Program-made: the position numbers and the translations under genes
Notes under the pieces: generated by a model
What the model was told of the DNA's origin: nothing
The model's database searches: none
The model's input: only the letters and a program-made list of their open reading frames with translations
Assembly (NCBI GenBank): GCA_900102065.1
Contig: FMVK01000002.1
Coordinates: 62,001 to 126,000, forward strand
DNA: 64,000 bases
Direction of reading: 5' to 3'
Source: Lachnospiraceae bacterium XPB1003
GTDB lineage: Bacteria > Bacillota > Clostridia > Lachnospirales > Lachnospiraceae
Shown: piece by piece, positions 40,801-49,389 of the stretch
Layout of the letters: each line of letters starts with the position of its first letter
How positions within the stretch are numbered: position 1 is the stretch's first letter

Positions 40801-41544
40801 ATGATGGCTGAAGATATTATTGTAAAAGGCAAAGATGTTACGGTATCATTTATAAATAAGATCGGGAACCGGAAAGAGAAGAAGACGGTTCTTGAAGGGC
40901 TTGATTTTGATGTTCAAAGGGGAGAGATACTGGGACTTGCCGGAGAAAGCGGGAGTGGAAAGTCTACTCTTGCGAAGGCGATACTTGGGATGGTGCCGTT
41001 AGAAAGAGGCAGTATCGAAAGTAAAGCGGAGAATCCCCAGATGATATTTCAGGATCCCTACAGTTCACTCAATCCTGCGAAGACCATATCATGGATAATG
41101 CAGGAACCGCTTAAACTCGGAAAGAAAAAATATACCGGAAGCGAGCGCCTTGCAAAAGTCGAGGAGATGCTTGGCGAGGTTGGACTTGATGCTGGATATA
41201 TGCAAAGAAAACCGGGGGAACTCTCGGGAGGTCAGCGACAGAGGATATGCATAGGTACAGCGCTGATGCAGGCTCCGGAACTTCTTATTGCTGATGAACC
41301 GGTATCTGCGCTCGATGTGACTATACAGGCACAGGTCCTTGAGCTCATGAGGGAGATACACAGAAAGAAAAAGCTTACGATTCTTTTTATTTCACATGAT
41401 CTTCGTACGATGTATAATTTTTGTGACAGGGTCATGATCCTGCAAAAAGGCAGGATAGTTGAATGCGGAAAAACCGAAGATATATACAGTGATCCGAAGG
41501 AACCCTATACCAGGTTGTTATTGGAAAGCGCAGGTATAGTGTAA
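40801..41544 (+). CDS. Peptide/nickel-type ABC transporter ATPase (DppF type)
   Basis: 247 residues. Walker A GESGSGKST, Q-loop FQDPYSSLNPAKTI, signature LSGGQRQR, Walker B LLIADEPVSALDVT. Pairs with the preceding ATPase. Like its partner it lacks the C-terminal extension common in peptide transporters, a shape more usual for nickel/metal-type NikD-NikE pairs; substrate remains open. Confidence 0.92.
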   Translation: MMAEDIIVKGKDVTVSFINKIGNRKEKKTVLEGLDFDVQRGEILGLAGESGSGKSTLAKAILGMVPLERGSIESKAENPQMIFQDPYSSLNPAKTISWIMQEPLKLGKKKYTGSERLAKVEEMLGEVGLDAGYMQRKPGELSGGQRQRICIGTALMQAPELLIADEPVSALDVTIQAQVLELMREIHRKKKLTILFISHDLRTMYNFCDRVMILQKGRIVECGKTEDIYSDPKEPYTRLLLESAGIV

Positions 41545-41582
41545 AATAGTTCGTATTAAACGTTTCGGCATGGAGGATTCAA

Positions 41583-42143
41583 ATGAAAGATTATTTCAAA
41601 AAATTCTACCCTACATTTTCGACGCCCGATACATATCATATAGATTTTTCAAGATTATATAAGATGGGCTACAGGGGAGTGATATTTGATATAGATAACA
41701 CTCTTGTAGGTCATGATGCGCCTTCCGATTACAGATGTCAGGAACTTATCCGCAAGCTTAAAGCAATGGGTTTTAAGACTGTCATTGTTTCAAATAACGG
41801 AGAATCCAGAGTAAGCAAATTTGCAAAGGCAAATAACTGCACATACGTTTACAGAGCACTGAAGCCTTCCGGAATGGGATATATCAAAGCATTGGATAAG
41901 CTGGGGCTCGATAAGAGTCAGGTGATCTGTGTTGGTGACCAGCTGTTCACTGATATATGGGGAGCCAACAGAGCAGGTGTAGACAGCATACTGGTTGGAA
42001 GATTATTCAAGAAAGAAGCATTTCATATTTACATCAAGAGAGTGGTTGAGATCTTTGTACTCAGAAGATATTACAGACTGAGGAAAGAGAATGTCATTCC
42101 GGCTCCGACCATGAGGAATATCAATGACAAGAAATCTGCTTAA
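41583..42143 (+). CDS. YqeG-family HAD IIIA phosphatase
   Basis: 186 residues. The family start FYPTFSTPDTYHIDFSRLY (in part) and HAD motif I FDIDNTLV, motif II VSNNGE, motif III around KPSGMG and motif IV GDQLFTDIWGANR are intact. A phosphatase of unknown natural substrate, possibly a phosphatidylglycerophosphate phosphatase relative. GGAGG 6 nt before the start. Overlaps aroE by 20 nt. Confidence 0.9.
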   Translation: MKDYFKKFYPTFSTPDTYHIDFSRLYKMGYRGVIFDIDNTLVGHDAPSDYRCQELIRKLKAMGFKTVIVSNNGESRVSKFAKANNCTYVYRALKPSGMGYIKALDKLGLDKSQVICVGDQLFTDIWGANRAGVDSILVGRLFKKEAFHIYIKRVVEIFVLRRYYRLRKENVIPAPTMRNINDKKSA

Positions 42144-43029
42144 CATAGACACTTCAACAAAGCTTGCGGGACTGATAGGACATCCTGTAGGCCATTCGCT
42201 TTCGCCCTATCTTCAGGGACGTCTTGCTTCCCATATGGGGATAAATATGGCATATCTCGGATTTGATGTTGAGCCGGGGACACTTAAAAGTATGATAAAC
42301 GGCGGCCTGGCTATGAAAGCTGTTGGCTTTAATGTTACTGTTCCGTATAAGAAGGATGTTATGCAATATCTTTCAAGTATTGATCCGAAGGCTGAGAAGA
42401 TCGGCGCGGTCAATACGCTTAAGCCTAAGTGCGGCAGTTTTGTGGGATATAATACGGATATGCCGGGATTTTGCAGAGCACTTAAATATGATGGCGTTGA
42501 TGTTAAGGGAAAAAATGTGGTCATGATAGGAGCGGGCGGAGCAGCCAATGCGGTATTGTGCGGACTGCTGGAAGAAGGGGCCGCATTTGTTTTGGTTTTA
42601 AACAGAACGGTTTCAACTGCCGAGGCGCTTGCAGAGAGATTCAGGAGTGACTATCCGGGTCAGACCATTGAGACCTGGTCACTTTCGGACGATTATATTT
42701 CATTCATGAAGAAACCGGAATTTTCTGATAAGCCTTGGATCGCCATACAGTGCACAAGCGTCGGAATGCATCCGGATGATACAAATACTGCGATAAAGGA
42801 TGATGAATTCTATAAGCTTACAGATACCGGATATGATGTGATCTTTAATCCTTCCGAGACTGAATTCATGAGGCGTGTGAAGGCCTGCGGAGGTAGAGCT
42901 TTTAACGGCCTTAAGATGCTTATCTTCCAGGGATTCAGATCATTCGAGATCTGGAATGACGTTATCGTTGATGATGAATTTGCAACGGAGCTGATTCCCG
43001 ATATGGAAGAATTGTTGAGCAATAACTGA
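42124..43029 (+). CDS. aroE: Shikimate dehydrogenase
   Basis: 301 residues. GHPVGHSLSP binds shikimate, GFNVTVPYKKDVM contains the catalytic Lys, VVMIGAGGAANAVLCGL is the NADP Rossmann loop, and TSVGMHP plus NPSETEFM complete the family pattern. It reduces dehydroshikimate in aromatic amino-acid synthesis. Begins 20 nt inside yqeG. Confidence 0.93.
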   Translation: MTRNLLNIDTSTKLAGLIGHPVGHSLSPYLQGRLASHMGINMAYLGFDVEPGTLKSMINGGLAMKAVGFNVTVPYKKDVMQYLSSIDPKAEKIGAVNTLKPKCGSFVGYNTDMPGFCRALKYDGVDVKGKNVVMIGAGGAANAVLCGLLEEGAAFVLVLNRTVSTAEALAERFRSDYPGQTIETWSLSDDYISFMKKPEFSDKPWIAIQCTSVGMHPDDTNTAIKDDEFYKLTDTGYDVIFNPSETEFMRRVKACGGRAFNGLKMLIFQGFRSFEIWNDVIVDDEFATELIPDMEELLSNN

Positions 43030-43045
43030 TCATTGGAGATTTAGT

Positions 43046-43699
43046 ATGAAGAGAACTATTATCTGCTTCGGAGATTCGAATACATGGGGATATGATCCTG
43101 CGGATGGTTCGCGTTTTGATGAGAATACCAGATGGCCCATGGTAATGCAGAACATTCTGGGCGATGATTATAAGGTTATCGAGGAAGGTCAGAATGGAAG
43201 GACCATAGCCTGTGAGGACCCCTGGGAGTGGGGGACAAAGCGCGGACTCGATTATGTCATACCGATGATAGAATCTCATAAGCCTTTTGATATGCTGATT
43301 ATCATGCTTGGAAGCAATGATCTCAAGCGCAAGTTCGGACTCCCTGCACCGGATATCGCGGGAAGCCTGCAGAATATGCTGCTTAATATACGTGCTCATC
43401 TTGAATATCATCTCGGTATGAAGAAAGAGGATGTAAGGATACTTGTTGTGGCCCCGCCTTACTTAAAGGATGGTGTTACGGAGTCGGTTTTTGCGGATTT
43501 CTTTGACGGAGATTATTCGGTCAGACAGTCTAAAGAACTGGCGAAGTGGTATAAACTTGTTGCGGATCAGTTCGGATGCGAATTCTTTGATGCGGCAACA
43601 GTAGCCGAAGCCGGAGATACCGATTGTCTGCATCTCCTTAAAGAAGGTCATGCTGCATTGGGAGAAGCAGTTGCGAAGATTGTTAAAGAAAAGTATTGA
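43046..43699 (+). CDS. SGNH/GDSL hydrolase
   Basis: 217 residues. Block I CFGDSNTWGYDP with catalytic Ser, block III GSNDLKRKF (Gly-x-Asn), and block V DTDCLHLLKEGH with catalytic Asp and His. It resembles arylesterases and acetyl-esterases (RhaE/EstA type) and has no signal peptide, so it is cytoplasmic. Possible role: removing acetyl groups from imported sugars. GGAG precedes the start. Confidence 0.9.
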   Translation: MKRTIICFGDSNTWGYDPADGSRFDENTRWPMVMQNILGDDYKVIEEGQNGRTIACEDPWEWGTKRGLDYVIPMIESHKPFDMLIIMLGSNDLKRKFGLPAPDIAGSLQNMLLNIRAHLEYHLGMKKEDVRILVVAPPYLKDGVTESVFADFFDGDYSVRQSKELAKWYKLVADQFGCEFFDAATVAEAGDTDCLHLLKEGHAALGEAVAKIVKEKY

Positions 43700-43729
43700 A
43701 AAATAATTAAAAAAATTTAACTTATTTGC

Positions 43730-43758
43730 TTGACAAGTTCTTTTGTCAGTTGTATAAC
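43730..43758 (+). promoter_or_regulatory. Promoter of the T-box leader
   Basis: TTGACA (43730-43735), 17-nt spacer, TATAAC (43753-43758). Transcription would start near 43765. Confidence 0.8.
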
Positions 43759-43764
43759 CGAAAT

Positions 43765-44070
43765 GAGCAAATGCTACGAACAGAACAAGAGCTTATCTGA
43801 AACGGATCACAGAGAGCTGTCGGTTGGTGTAAGACAGTATCACGACTTTTAAGCTTATCCTCTGCGAGCAGTGCACCGAAAGCAGAATGACAAGTAGGTG
43901 TCACCGGTTTTCCACCGTTAAAAGGAAGCCTGATAAAAGTCAACCTGTACCTACAGGCACGGAGTCGGGAATGAGTGACCGGAGTTCCGGTAATCAAAGT
44001 GGTATCACGGATAATATTATTATTCGCCTTTGAGTTTGCAGTTTGATCTGCGGCTCGAAGGTTTTTTTAT
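43765..44070 (+). promoter_or_regulatory. T-box riboswitch leader
   Basis: About 305 nt. The Stem I distal part AGAGAGCTGTCGGTTGGTG (43811-43829) is the T-box AG-bulge/GGTTGGTG signature, closed by GCTGTC/GACAGT. The T-box proper is GTGGTATCACGG (43999-44010), with TGGT whose last U would pair with discriminator A of an uncharged tRNA. A terminator (44027-44034 with 44054-44061, inner GCAG/CTGC) and seven T follow. The specifier lies on the 3' strand of Stem I around CACGACTTTTAAGC (43841-43854). I cannot fix the frame: Leu CUU or Phe UUU would agree with discriminator A. T-boxes switch on downstream genes when a tRNA is uncharged. Confidence 0.87.
44027..44068 (+). terminator. T-box terminator hairpin
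   Basis: CCTTTGAG pairs with CTCGAAGG, with an inner GCAG/CTGC stem, then TTTTTTT. It is the off-state structure of the T-box and ends 12 nt before the next start codon. Confidence 0.85.
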
Positions 44071-44080
44071 TTTCTGACAT

Positions 44081-44614
44081 ATGATAGATTCGAATGAATT
44101 TTTGAATAGTGCATTAAAAAGATACGAAGCAGCTTTCGATATTGAGAAGCCTTATGAGTTTCACGGCAGACTCTTTTGTGCTTATGCCCGTTTATCCGCA
44201 AGCAGTGAAAAATATGTTCTTGTGAAATCTGCAACGCTTTGGAGGACGGAAAGCTTCGAACATGTTTTCTTTGAAAAGTTAAAAACTCTTGATGGATCAA
44301 AGCTGGATGACATTCATTTGCTTATGGTTGACTATATGGAGCCCGAACTTGTAAGGGAGGGAAAGAAATATCCCGGAGAAGATCATATGGAAACCTTCCT
44401 GTCGTATGTGGCTGTATGTGAGAATAAGGTATCACCGGAGATTGCAGCAAAGATAAAGAGTTTTAAATTTGTAAAAAATTATATGTTTACATTCAGAGGC
44501 AGATGTGAAGCTCATCTGATCGTTGCAGATCTTGAAGAAAAAAAGATATATACAAATCGTTATGCAGGAAATATGTCCGCGATGTATGAAGAGATCTTAA
44601 ACAGGAACCTTTAA
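44081..44614 (+). CDS. Uncharacterised protein under T-box control
   Basis: 177 residues, soluble alpha/beta sequence, no signal peptide or membrane helix. Segments such as RRLFCAYARLSASSEKYVLVKSATLWR (in part) and MVDYMEPELVREGKKYPGEDHMETFLS do not recall a family whose function I know. There is no ribosome site before the ATG; the T-box terminator's T run ends only 12 nt upstream, so the start may be weak or wrongly placed. It is 57 nt ahead of cstA and likely co-transcribed with it. I infer a partner of the transporter. Confidence 0.65.
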   Translation: MIDSNEFLNSALKRYEAAFDIEKPYEFHGRLFCAYARLSASSEKYVLVKSATLWRTESFEHVFFEKLKTLDGSKLDDIHLLMVDYMEPELVREGKKYPGEDHMETFLSYVAVCENKVSPEIAAKIKSFKFVKNYMFTFRGRCEAHLIVADLEEKKIYTNRYAGNMSAMYEEILNRNL

Positions 44615-44671
44615 ATAAAGCGGACTTATCTCAAATATAAGCATTCTAACATTCAAAAAGGAGGCTAAAAA

Positions 44672-46465
44672 ATGAATGCAGCAGTAATACTATTGGTTAG
44701 CATCGCAATCCTTGCATGCGGCTATGTCTTCTACGGAGGATGGCTTGCAAAAAAGTGGGGTATCGATCCTAAGAAAAAGACACCCGCTTTCGAGCATGAG
44801 GATGGAATGGACTATGTTCCCGCCAAGGCACCGGTTCTTATGGGACATCACTTTTCTTCAATAGCCGGAGCAGGCCCCATCAACGGACCTATACAGGCAG
44901 CGATTTTCGGATGGGTTCCGGTTCTTCTGTGGATCCTTATCGGCGGTATCTTTATGGGCGGTGTTCATGATTTCGGTGCTCTTTTTGCATCCATCAGAAA
45001 TGACGGAAAATCCATCGGCGAAGTTATCGCAGATACAATGGGAGAAAAGACCAAGAAGATATTCCTGGCATTTGGTTATCTGACACTTTTACTTGTAGTA
45101 GCGGCATTCGGATCTATCGTTGCAAGTACTTTCGGTGTAACAAATATGGCGGGAGCACCCGTTAACGAAGCAGCTTACGAAGCCAATACTTCCACTGCAA
45201 TGATATCATTGCTCTTTATCCTGCTTGCCATTGTATTTGGGCTGCTTGTTTACAGAGCACATATGCCCATCGGAATAGCCAGTGTTATAGGCGTTGTCGG
45301 AATAATCGGAATTACCGCTTTGGGACTTAATTTCCATCCTATTGCTCTTTCATATAAAACATGGATGATAGTTCTGGGCGCTTATATTGCGGTCGCATCG
45401 GTTACACCCGTATGGATTCTTCTTCAGCCGAGAGATTATCTTTCCAGTTTCCTTCTGTATTTTATGATCGCAGTTTCCGTGATCGGTATAATCGGCTGCG
45501 CACTCACAGGTAATGCCAGCATTGAGATGCCTGCTTTCCTTGGAAGTTTTACGGCACCTGCATCAAACGGACTTTTCGCAACAGGAACAATGTTCCCTGC
45601 GCTTTTTGTTACTATCGCCTGCGGTGCTATTTCCGGATTCCATTCTCTTGTATCGTCCGGAACAACATCAAAGCAGATATCCAGCGAGAAGGATGCCAAA
45701 CCTGTGGCATACGGATCAATGCTCATTGAATGCGTTGTTGCGGTGATCTCTCTTTGTGCTGTTGGTTTTTGCTGGAACAAGATACAGGATGCCGCAGCTT
45801 CCGAGGGGGGCCTCGCCGGCGCAGGACTTGCTGCACCGACTGCTGTATTTGCAACAGGTGTTTCTCAGATGATAGGAACATTTGCAGGCGGCACAGACGG
45901 ACAGGTTGCAAGGGTCATGTATAATATGCTGGTTCTTGCGGTATCAGTTTTCTGTCTTACATCCCTTGATACTGCTACACGTCTTGCAAGATATATGTTC
46001 CAGGAGTTCTGGCTTGCCAAGGGTGAACAGCCTGCAGACGCAAAGGGCGTAAAAAAGGTACTTGCCAATCCTTATTTCGCGACAGTACTTACGGTTGTTC
46101 TCGGTATCGCACTCGGACTTACGGGATATACTAAGATATGGCCGCTTTTCGGTGCAGCCAATCAGCTGCTTGCCGCTGTAGGACTTATTGCGGTATGTGC
46201 ATGGCTTAAATCCATCGGACGTAATAATAAGATGTTCTATATCCCTATGGTGTTTATGCTCATAGTTGCTATCTCATCACTTATCCAGACCATAATTGCC
46301 AAGTGCAAGGTCATTGCGGATCCGGCAGGTGCTGATAAGGGTTGGATGGCTGCCCAGGGTGGTATTGCGGTACTGTTAGTTTTACTCGCCGTTACCATTT
46401 TTATCGATGCGGCTGCTACGATATTTAAGGCCGATAAGAAAAAGGATTCTGCGGAAGCAAAGTGA
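44672..46465 (+). CDS. cstA: CstA-family peptide/pyruvate transporter
   Basis: 597 residues with about 15-16 membrane helices. The N-terminus with YGGWLAKKWGI, then GMDYVPAKAPVLMGHHFSSIAGAGPI (in part) and PIQAAIFGWVPVLLWILIGGIF is typical of the CstA carbon-starvation family, whose members take up peptides or pyruvate. At about 600 residues it is of the shorter BtsT/CstA form. A strong AAGGAGG site precedes the start. Its position behind a T-box suggests control by the charge of one amino-acid tRNA, consistent with uptake of a peptide or amino acid. Confidence 0.92.
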   Translation: MNAAVILLVSIAILACGYVFYGGWLAKKWGIDPKKKTPAFEHEDGMDYVPAKAPVLMGHHFSSIAGAGPINGPIQAAIFGWVPVLLWILIGGIFMGGVHDFGALFASIRNDGKSIGEVIADTMGEKTKKIFLAFGYLTLLLVVAAFGSIVASTFGVTNMAGAPVNEAAYEANTSTAMISLLFILLAIVFGLLVYRAHMPIGIASVIGVVGIIGITALGLNFHPIALSYKTWMIVLGAYIAVASVTPVWILLQPRDYLSSFLLYFMIAVSVIGIIGCALTGNASIEMPAFLGSFTAPASNGLFATGTMFPALFVTIACGAISGFHSLVSSGTTSKQISSEKDAKPVAYGSMLIECVVAVISLCAVGFCWNKIQDAAASEGGLAGAGLAAPTAVFATGVSQMIGTFAGGTDGQVARVMYNMLVLAVSVFCLTSLDTATRLARYMFQEFWLAKGEQPADAKGVKKVLANPYFATVLTVVLGIALGLTGYTKIWPLFGAANQLLAAVGLIAVCAWLKSIGRNNKMFYIPMVFMLIVAISSLIQTIIAKCKVIADPAGADKGWMAAQGGIAVLLVLLAVTIFIDAAATIFKADKKKDSAEAK

Positions 46466-46495
46466 TATGAGAATATAAGATTAATACAGATCTAA

Positions 46496-46537
46496 AAAAA
46501 GATCCGGGACTGCGACCAGCAGTTGCCGGATCTTTTT
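46496..46537 (+). terminator. Terminator after cstA
   Basis: AAAAAGATCCGG with CCGGATCTTTTT and an inner ACTGC/GCAGT stem, followed by T5. Confidence 0.92.
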
Positions 46538-46572
46538 AAAGAGCATTTGATAAGAGTGATGCCCAACGTATA

Positions 46573-46591
46573 GTGATTATGCTATAATCAC
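46573..46591 (+). promoter_or_regulatory. Palindrome over the extended -10 of the EAL gene
   Basis: GTGATTAT-GCT-ATAATCAC is an exact 8-bp inverted repeat. It contains the extended -10 box TGCTATAAT (46580-46588). No good -35 box is seen at the right distance. A regulator bound here would cover the promoter. Confidence 0.55.
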
Positions 46592-46609
46592 ATTTAAGGG
46601 GAACGATAA

Positions 46610-48538
46610 ATGAATACCTATTATAATAACGGGTATGATGTCGCTGCATTTTTCATATGCGTGTTTGCTTTTATCTATTTCTTCCAGGCACAGCATATCC
46701 GCAAACAACAGCACACGCTTTATCTATTTCTGTTGATATGCCTTCCGCTAACCTGTTTGGGAAATATTCTCGCCGGTGCTATCGCCGCAAACAGTACAGG
46801 CAGGTCGTATGAAGTTCTGCGTGCCAATTTCTTTATCTCATTTTATTTTGCCGCCAATTCACTGATCTATCCGCTTTTTACATTATATGTTCAATGCCTG
46901 AACGGTATTCTTTTGGATAAGAAAAAGAGTTATTATTTCAAGTTTCTTATCCCATTTTTTATAGGACTGATACTTGTAATACTCAACTTCCGTTACAAAT
47001 TCATGTTTTATTATGATGATAATTGTGTTTACCACAGAGGAAAATACATGTACCTCATGTATTTCGCCGGCACATGGTATGTTCTTGAGATGCTGATATT
47101 ACTTGTAGTCAACAAGGCATATATGCCTAAGCGAAAGGTTAAGTATCTGTTCCTTAGCATGCTGTATTCCGGTGTTGGATTTCTGGTTCAGCTTATGTTC
47201 AAGGAATTTCAGGTACAGCTTTTCGGTGAATCATTGACTGCCCTGGCACTTCTTATTACATGTGAAAATGAAGAGCAGGAAGTTGATACTGATACCAGAC
47301 TATATAATTACAATACTTTTGTTGATGATTTTAATTCGGCTAAAGCAAAGGGTGACAGGTATTCCATAATCACGGTGGTGATCGCAAATACCGAGCAGTC
47401 TCTTTCCGATCTTTCACAATGGGAGTATGGTACGCTTTTAAGAAATATTGCATGGGAACTCAATGAGACCGGTACCGGTGTCAGGGTGTACAGATACGGG
47501 AGTGAAAAATTCGTACTGATGCCTGAAGAGTCGACTGTCTTTGACAGGGCTACAAAGACAGACCGGATCATCGAAAGGTTAACTGACCGCTTTTCACGTG
47601 AATGGAAGGTGGAAGATAAATCTGTTCTCATTAATGCTGTCATAACCGTTGCAAGGATGCCGGGAGAGATAGAAGGGCTGACCATAAAGGATCTGTTTTA
47701 CAAGGGGAATCTCAATTTCAGTAAGAGCAATGTCATAGTAAGAAGATCCGAAGATCTGGAATCATTGCGTAACAGAGCGGAGATAAGGGATGCTGTCAGA
47801 CGTGGTTGTAACTCGGGGGCGTTTAAAGTTTATTATCAGCCCATATGGTCAAAGAGTAAGGGCAAGGTTGTCAGCGCCGAAGCTCTCGTCAGATTATACG
47901 ATCCTATCCTTGGCATGATCTGTCCCGATGATTTTATTGATGTCGCGGAAGAATCCGGACTTATCAATGATATCGGGAAAATAGTTTTGGAAAATGTCTG
48001 CAGATTTTATTCGGAAAAGCATCCTGACAGATACGGACTTAAGTGGATAGAAGTCAATGTCTCTCCTTATCAGCTGTCTGACCGTGAGCTGACAGATACA
48101 TTCAGCAGTCTTCTTAAGGAATTTAATGTGCCTGTCTCATTTATCAATCTTGAGCTTACCGAAACCGCTGATTCAATGAGTGACGGCAGGATGAATGAGA
48201 CGATCAAGGAACTAAGGGATTATGGTTTTACTTTTTCAATGGATGATTACGGAACAGGTTATTCAAATCTGTCCAGCCTGGTATCGGGTAATTATAAACT
48301 TGTAAAAGTTGATAAGTCCCTTCTCTGGAATGCGAATACACGTGATGGAGATGTGCTTCTTCATAAGGTGATGGAAATATTAAGATCCATGAATATCCAG
48401 ATGCTTCAGGAAGGTGTTGAGACAAAAGAACAGCTGGACAAAGTCACAGGACTCGGCTGTGATCTGATACAGGGGTATTATTTTTCCAAGCCCGTTCCGG
48501 AGGAAGAATTTGTGGAGTATATAAAGAGTCAGTTATGA
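46610..48538 (+). CDS. Membrane EAL-domain c-di-GMP phosphodiesterase with degenerate GGDEF
   Basis: 642 residues. About seven N-terminal membrane helices (to residue 215), then a GGDEF-like domain (about 225-370) in which the GGDEF motif has become GSEKF, so no cyclase activity is expected. The EAL domain (about 388-640) keeps the metal and catalytic residues: EALVRL, NVSPYQL, ELTET, MDDYGTGYSNL, KVDKSLL, QEGVET and QGYYFSKP. It should cleave c-di-GMP. The membrane part is likely the sensor. AAGGGGAA precedes the start; the stop overlaps the next gene (ATGA). Confidence 0.92.
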   Translation: MNTYYNNGYDVAAFFICVFAFIYFFQAQHIRKQQHTLYLFLLICLPLTCLGNILAGAIAANSTGRSYEVLRANFFISFYFAANSLIYPLFTLYVQCLNGILLDKKKSYYFKFLIPFFIGLILVILNFRYKFMFYYDDNCVYHRGKYMYLMYFAGTWYVLEMLILLVVNKAYMPKRKVKYLFLSMLYSGVGFLVQLMFKEFQVQLFGESLTALALLITCENEEQEVDTDTRLYNYNTFVDDFNSAKAKGDRYSIITVVIANTEQSLSDLSQWEYGTLLRNIAWELNETGTGVRVYRYGSEKFVLMPEESTVFDRATKTDRIIERLTDRFSREWKVEDKSVLINAVITVARMPGEIEGLTIKDLFYKGNLNFSKSNVIVRRSEDLESLRNRAEIRDAVRRGCNSGAFKVYYQPIWSKSKGKVVSAEALVRLYDPILGMICPDDFIDVAEESGLINDIGKIVLENVCRFYSEKHPDRYGLKWIEVNVSPYQLSDRELTDTFSSLLKEFNVPVSFINLELTETADSMSDGRMNETIKELRDYGFTFSMDDYGTGYSNLSSLVSGNYKLVKVDKSLLWNANTRDGDVLLHKVMEILRSMNIQMLQEGVETKEQLDKVTGLGCDLIQGYYFSKPVPEEEFVEYIKSQL

Positions 48539-49368
48539 TAAAGATAGAAAAAATAAGTGACCTCAAGATTAAAGAACTGGAAGTATATAAGGATCTCAAT
48601 GAAGCCGAACTGAGGCATTATTATGAGCCGAAGGGAGGCATTTTTATTGCCGAGAGTATGAAGGTCATAAGAAGGGCTCTCGATGCCGGGATGCGGCCCG
48701 AATCTGTTCTTATGGAGAATAAGCTTGCAGAAGCAACTGAAGCAAAAGAGATACTGGATTTTATTCATGAGGATATAAATATATATGTTGCTGACAAAGA
48801 CGTTCTTGAACAGATCACGGGATATAATCTGACCGGCGGAATGTTATGTGCAATGAAACGTCCGGTTCTTTCGGATCATAAAAGCTTTCTTGCAGATACT
48901 GAGAAATATAAAAAGATTGCAGTTCTTGAAAATGTTCAGAATCCCACTAATACCGGTGCTGTATTCAGGAGCGCTGCCGCTTTCGGCGTGGATGCTGTCT
49001 TGGTTACAAAAGGATGCAGCGATCCGTTAGAGAGACGTTCCATAAGAGTAAGCATGGGAACCGTATTTTCCATCCCCTGGACTTATTATTCTGAAAAAGA
49101 TACAGACGTTGCAAGTGCGCTTAAATCACTTGGATTTACTACTGTTGCAATGGCACTTGCGGATGATGCAAAGAGTCTTGATGACCCTGTTTTGAAAAAT
49201 GTGCCGCGTCTTGCCGTAATGATAGGAAATGAAGCTCACGGGTTGTCGGATGCCGTCCTTAAAAATGCCGATCATAAAGTGATCATACCCATGTCTAACG
49301 GTGTTGATTCATTGAATGCGGCTGCTGCAAGTGCTGTGGCATTCTGGGAGTTGATGAAAGCAAGATAA
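48535..49368 (+). CDS. TrmH/SpoU-family RNA 2'-O-methyltransferase
   Basis: 277 residues. N-terminal substrate-binding domain (FIAESMKVIRRALDAG) and SPOUT knot motifs: NVQNPTNTGAVFRSAAAFG, VSMGTVFSIPW, IGNEAHGLSD and IPMSNGVDSLNAAAASAV. It methylates a ribose in rRNA or tRNA with SAM; the exact site is unknown. Overlaps the EAL gene by 4 nt and ends 21 nt before the TerB gene, so the defence-like trio may be read from the same transcript. Confidence 0.92.
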   Translation: MIKIEKISDLKIKELEVYKDLNEAELRHYYEPKGGIFIAESMKVIRRALDAGMRPESVLMENKLAEATEAKEILDFIHEDINIYVADKDVLEQITGYNLTGGMLCAMKRPVLSDHKSFLADTEKYKKIAVLENVQNPTNTGAVFRSAAAFGVDAVLVTKGCSDPLERRSIRVSMGTVFSIPWTYYSEKDTDVASALKSLGFTTVAMALADDAKSLDDPVLKNVPRLAVMIGNEAHGLSDAVLKNADHKVIIPMSNGVDSLNAAAASAVAFWELMKAR

Positions 49369-49389
49369 CAGGTTGAAAAAACAGAACTG

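Noticed and set aside
46610-47720. Active diguanylate cyclase
   Set aside because: The GGDEF signature reads GSEKF and lacks the metal and substrate residues.
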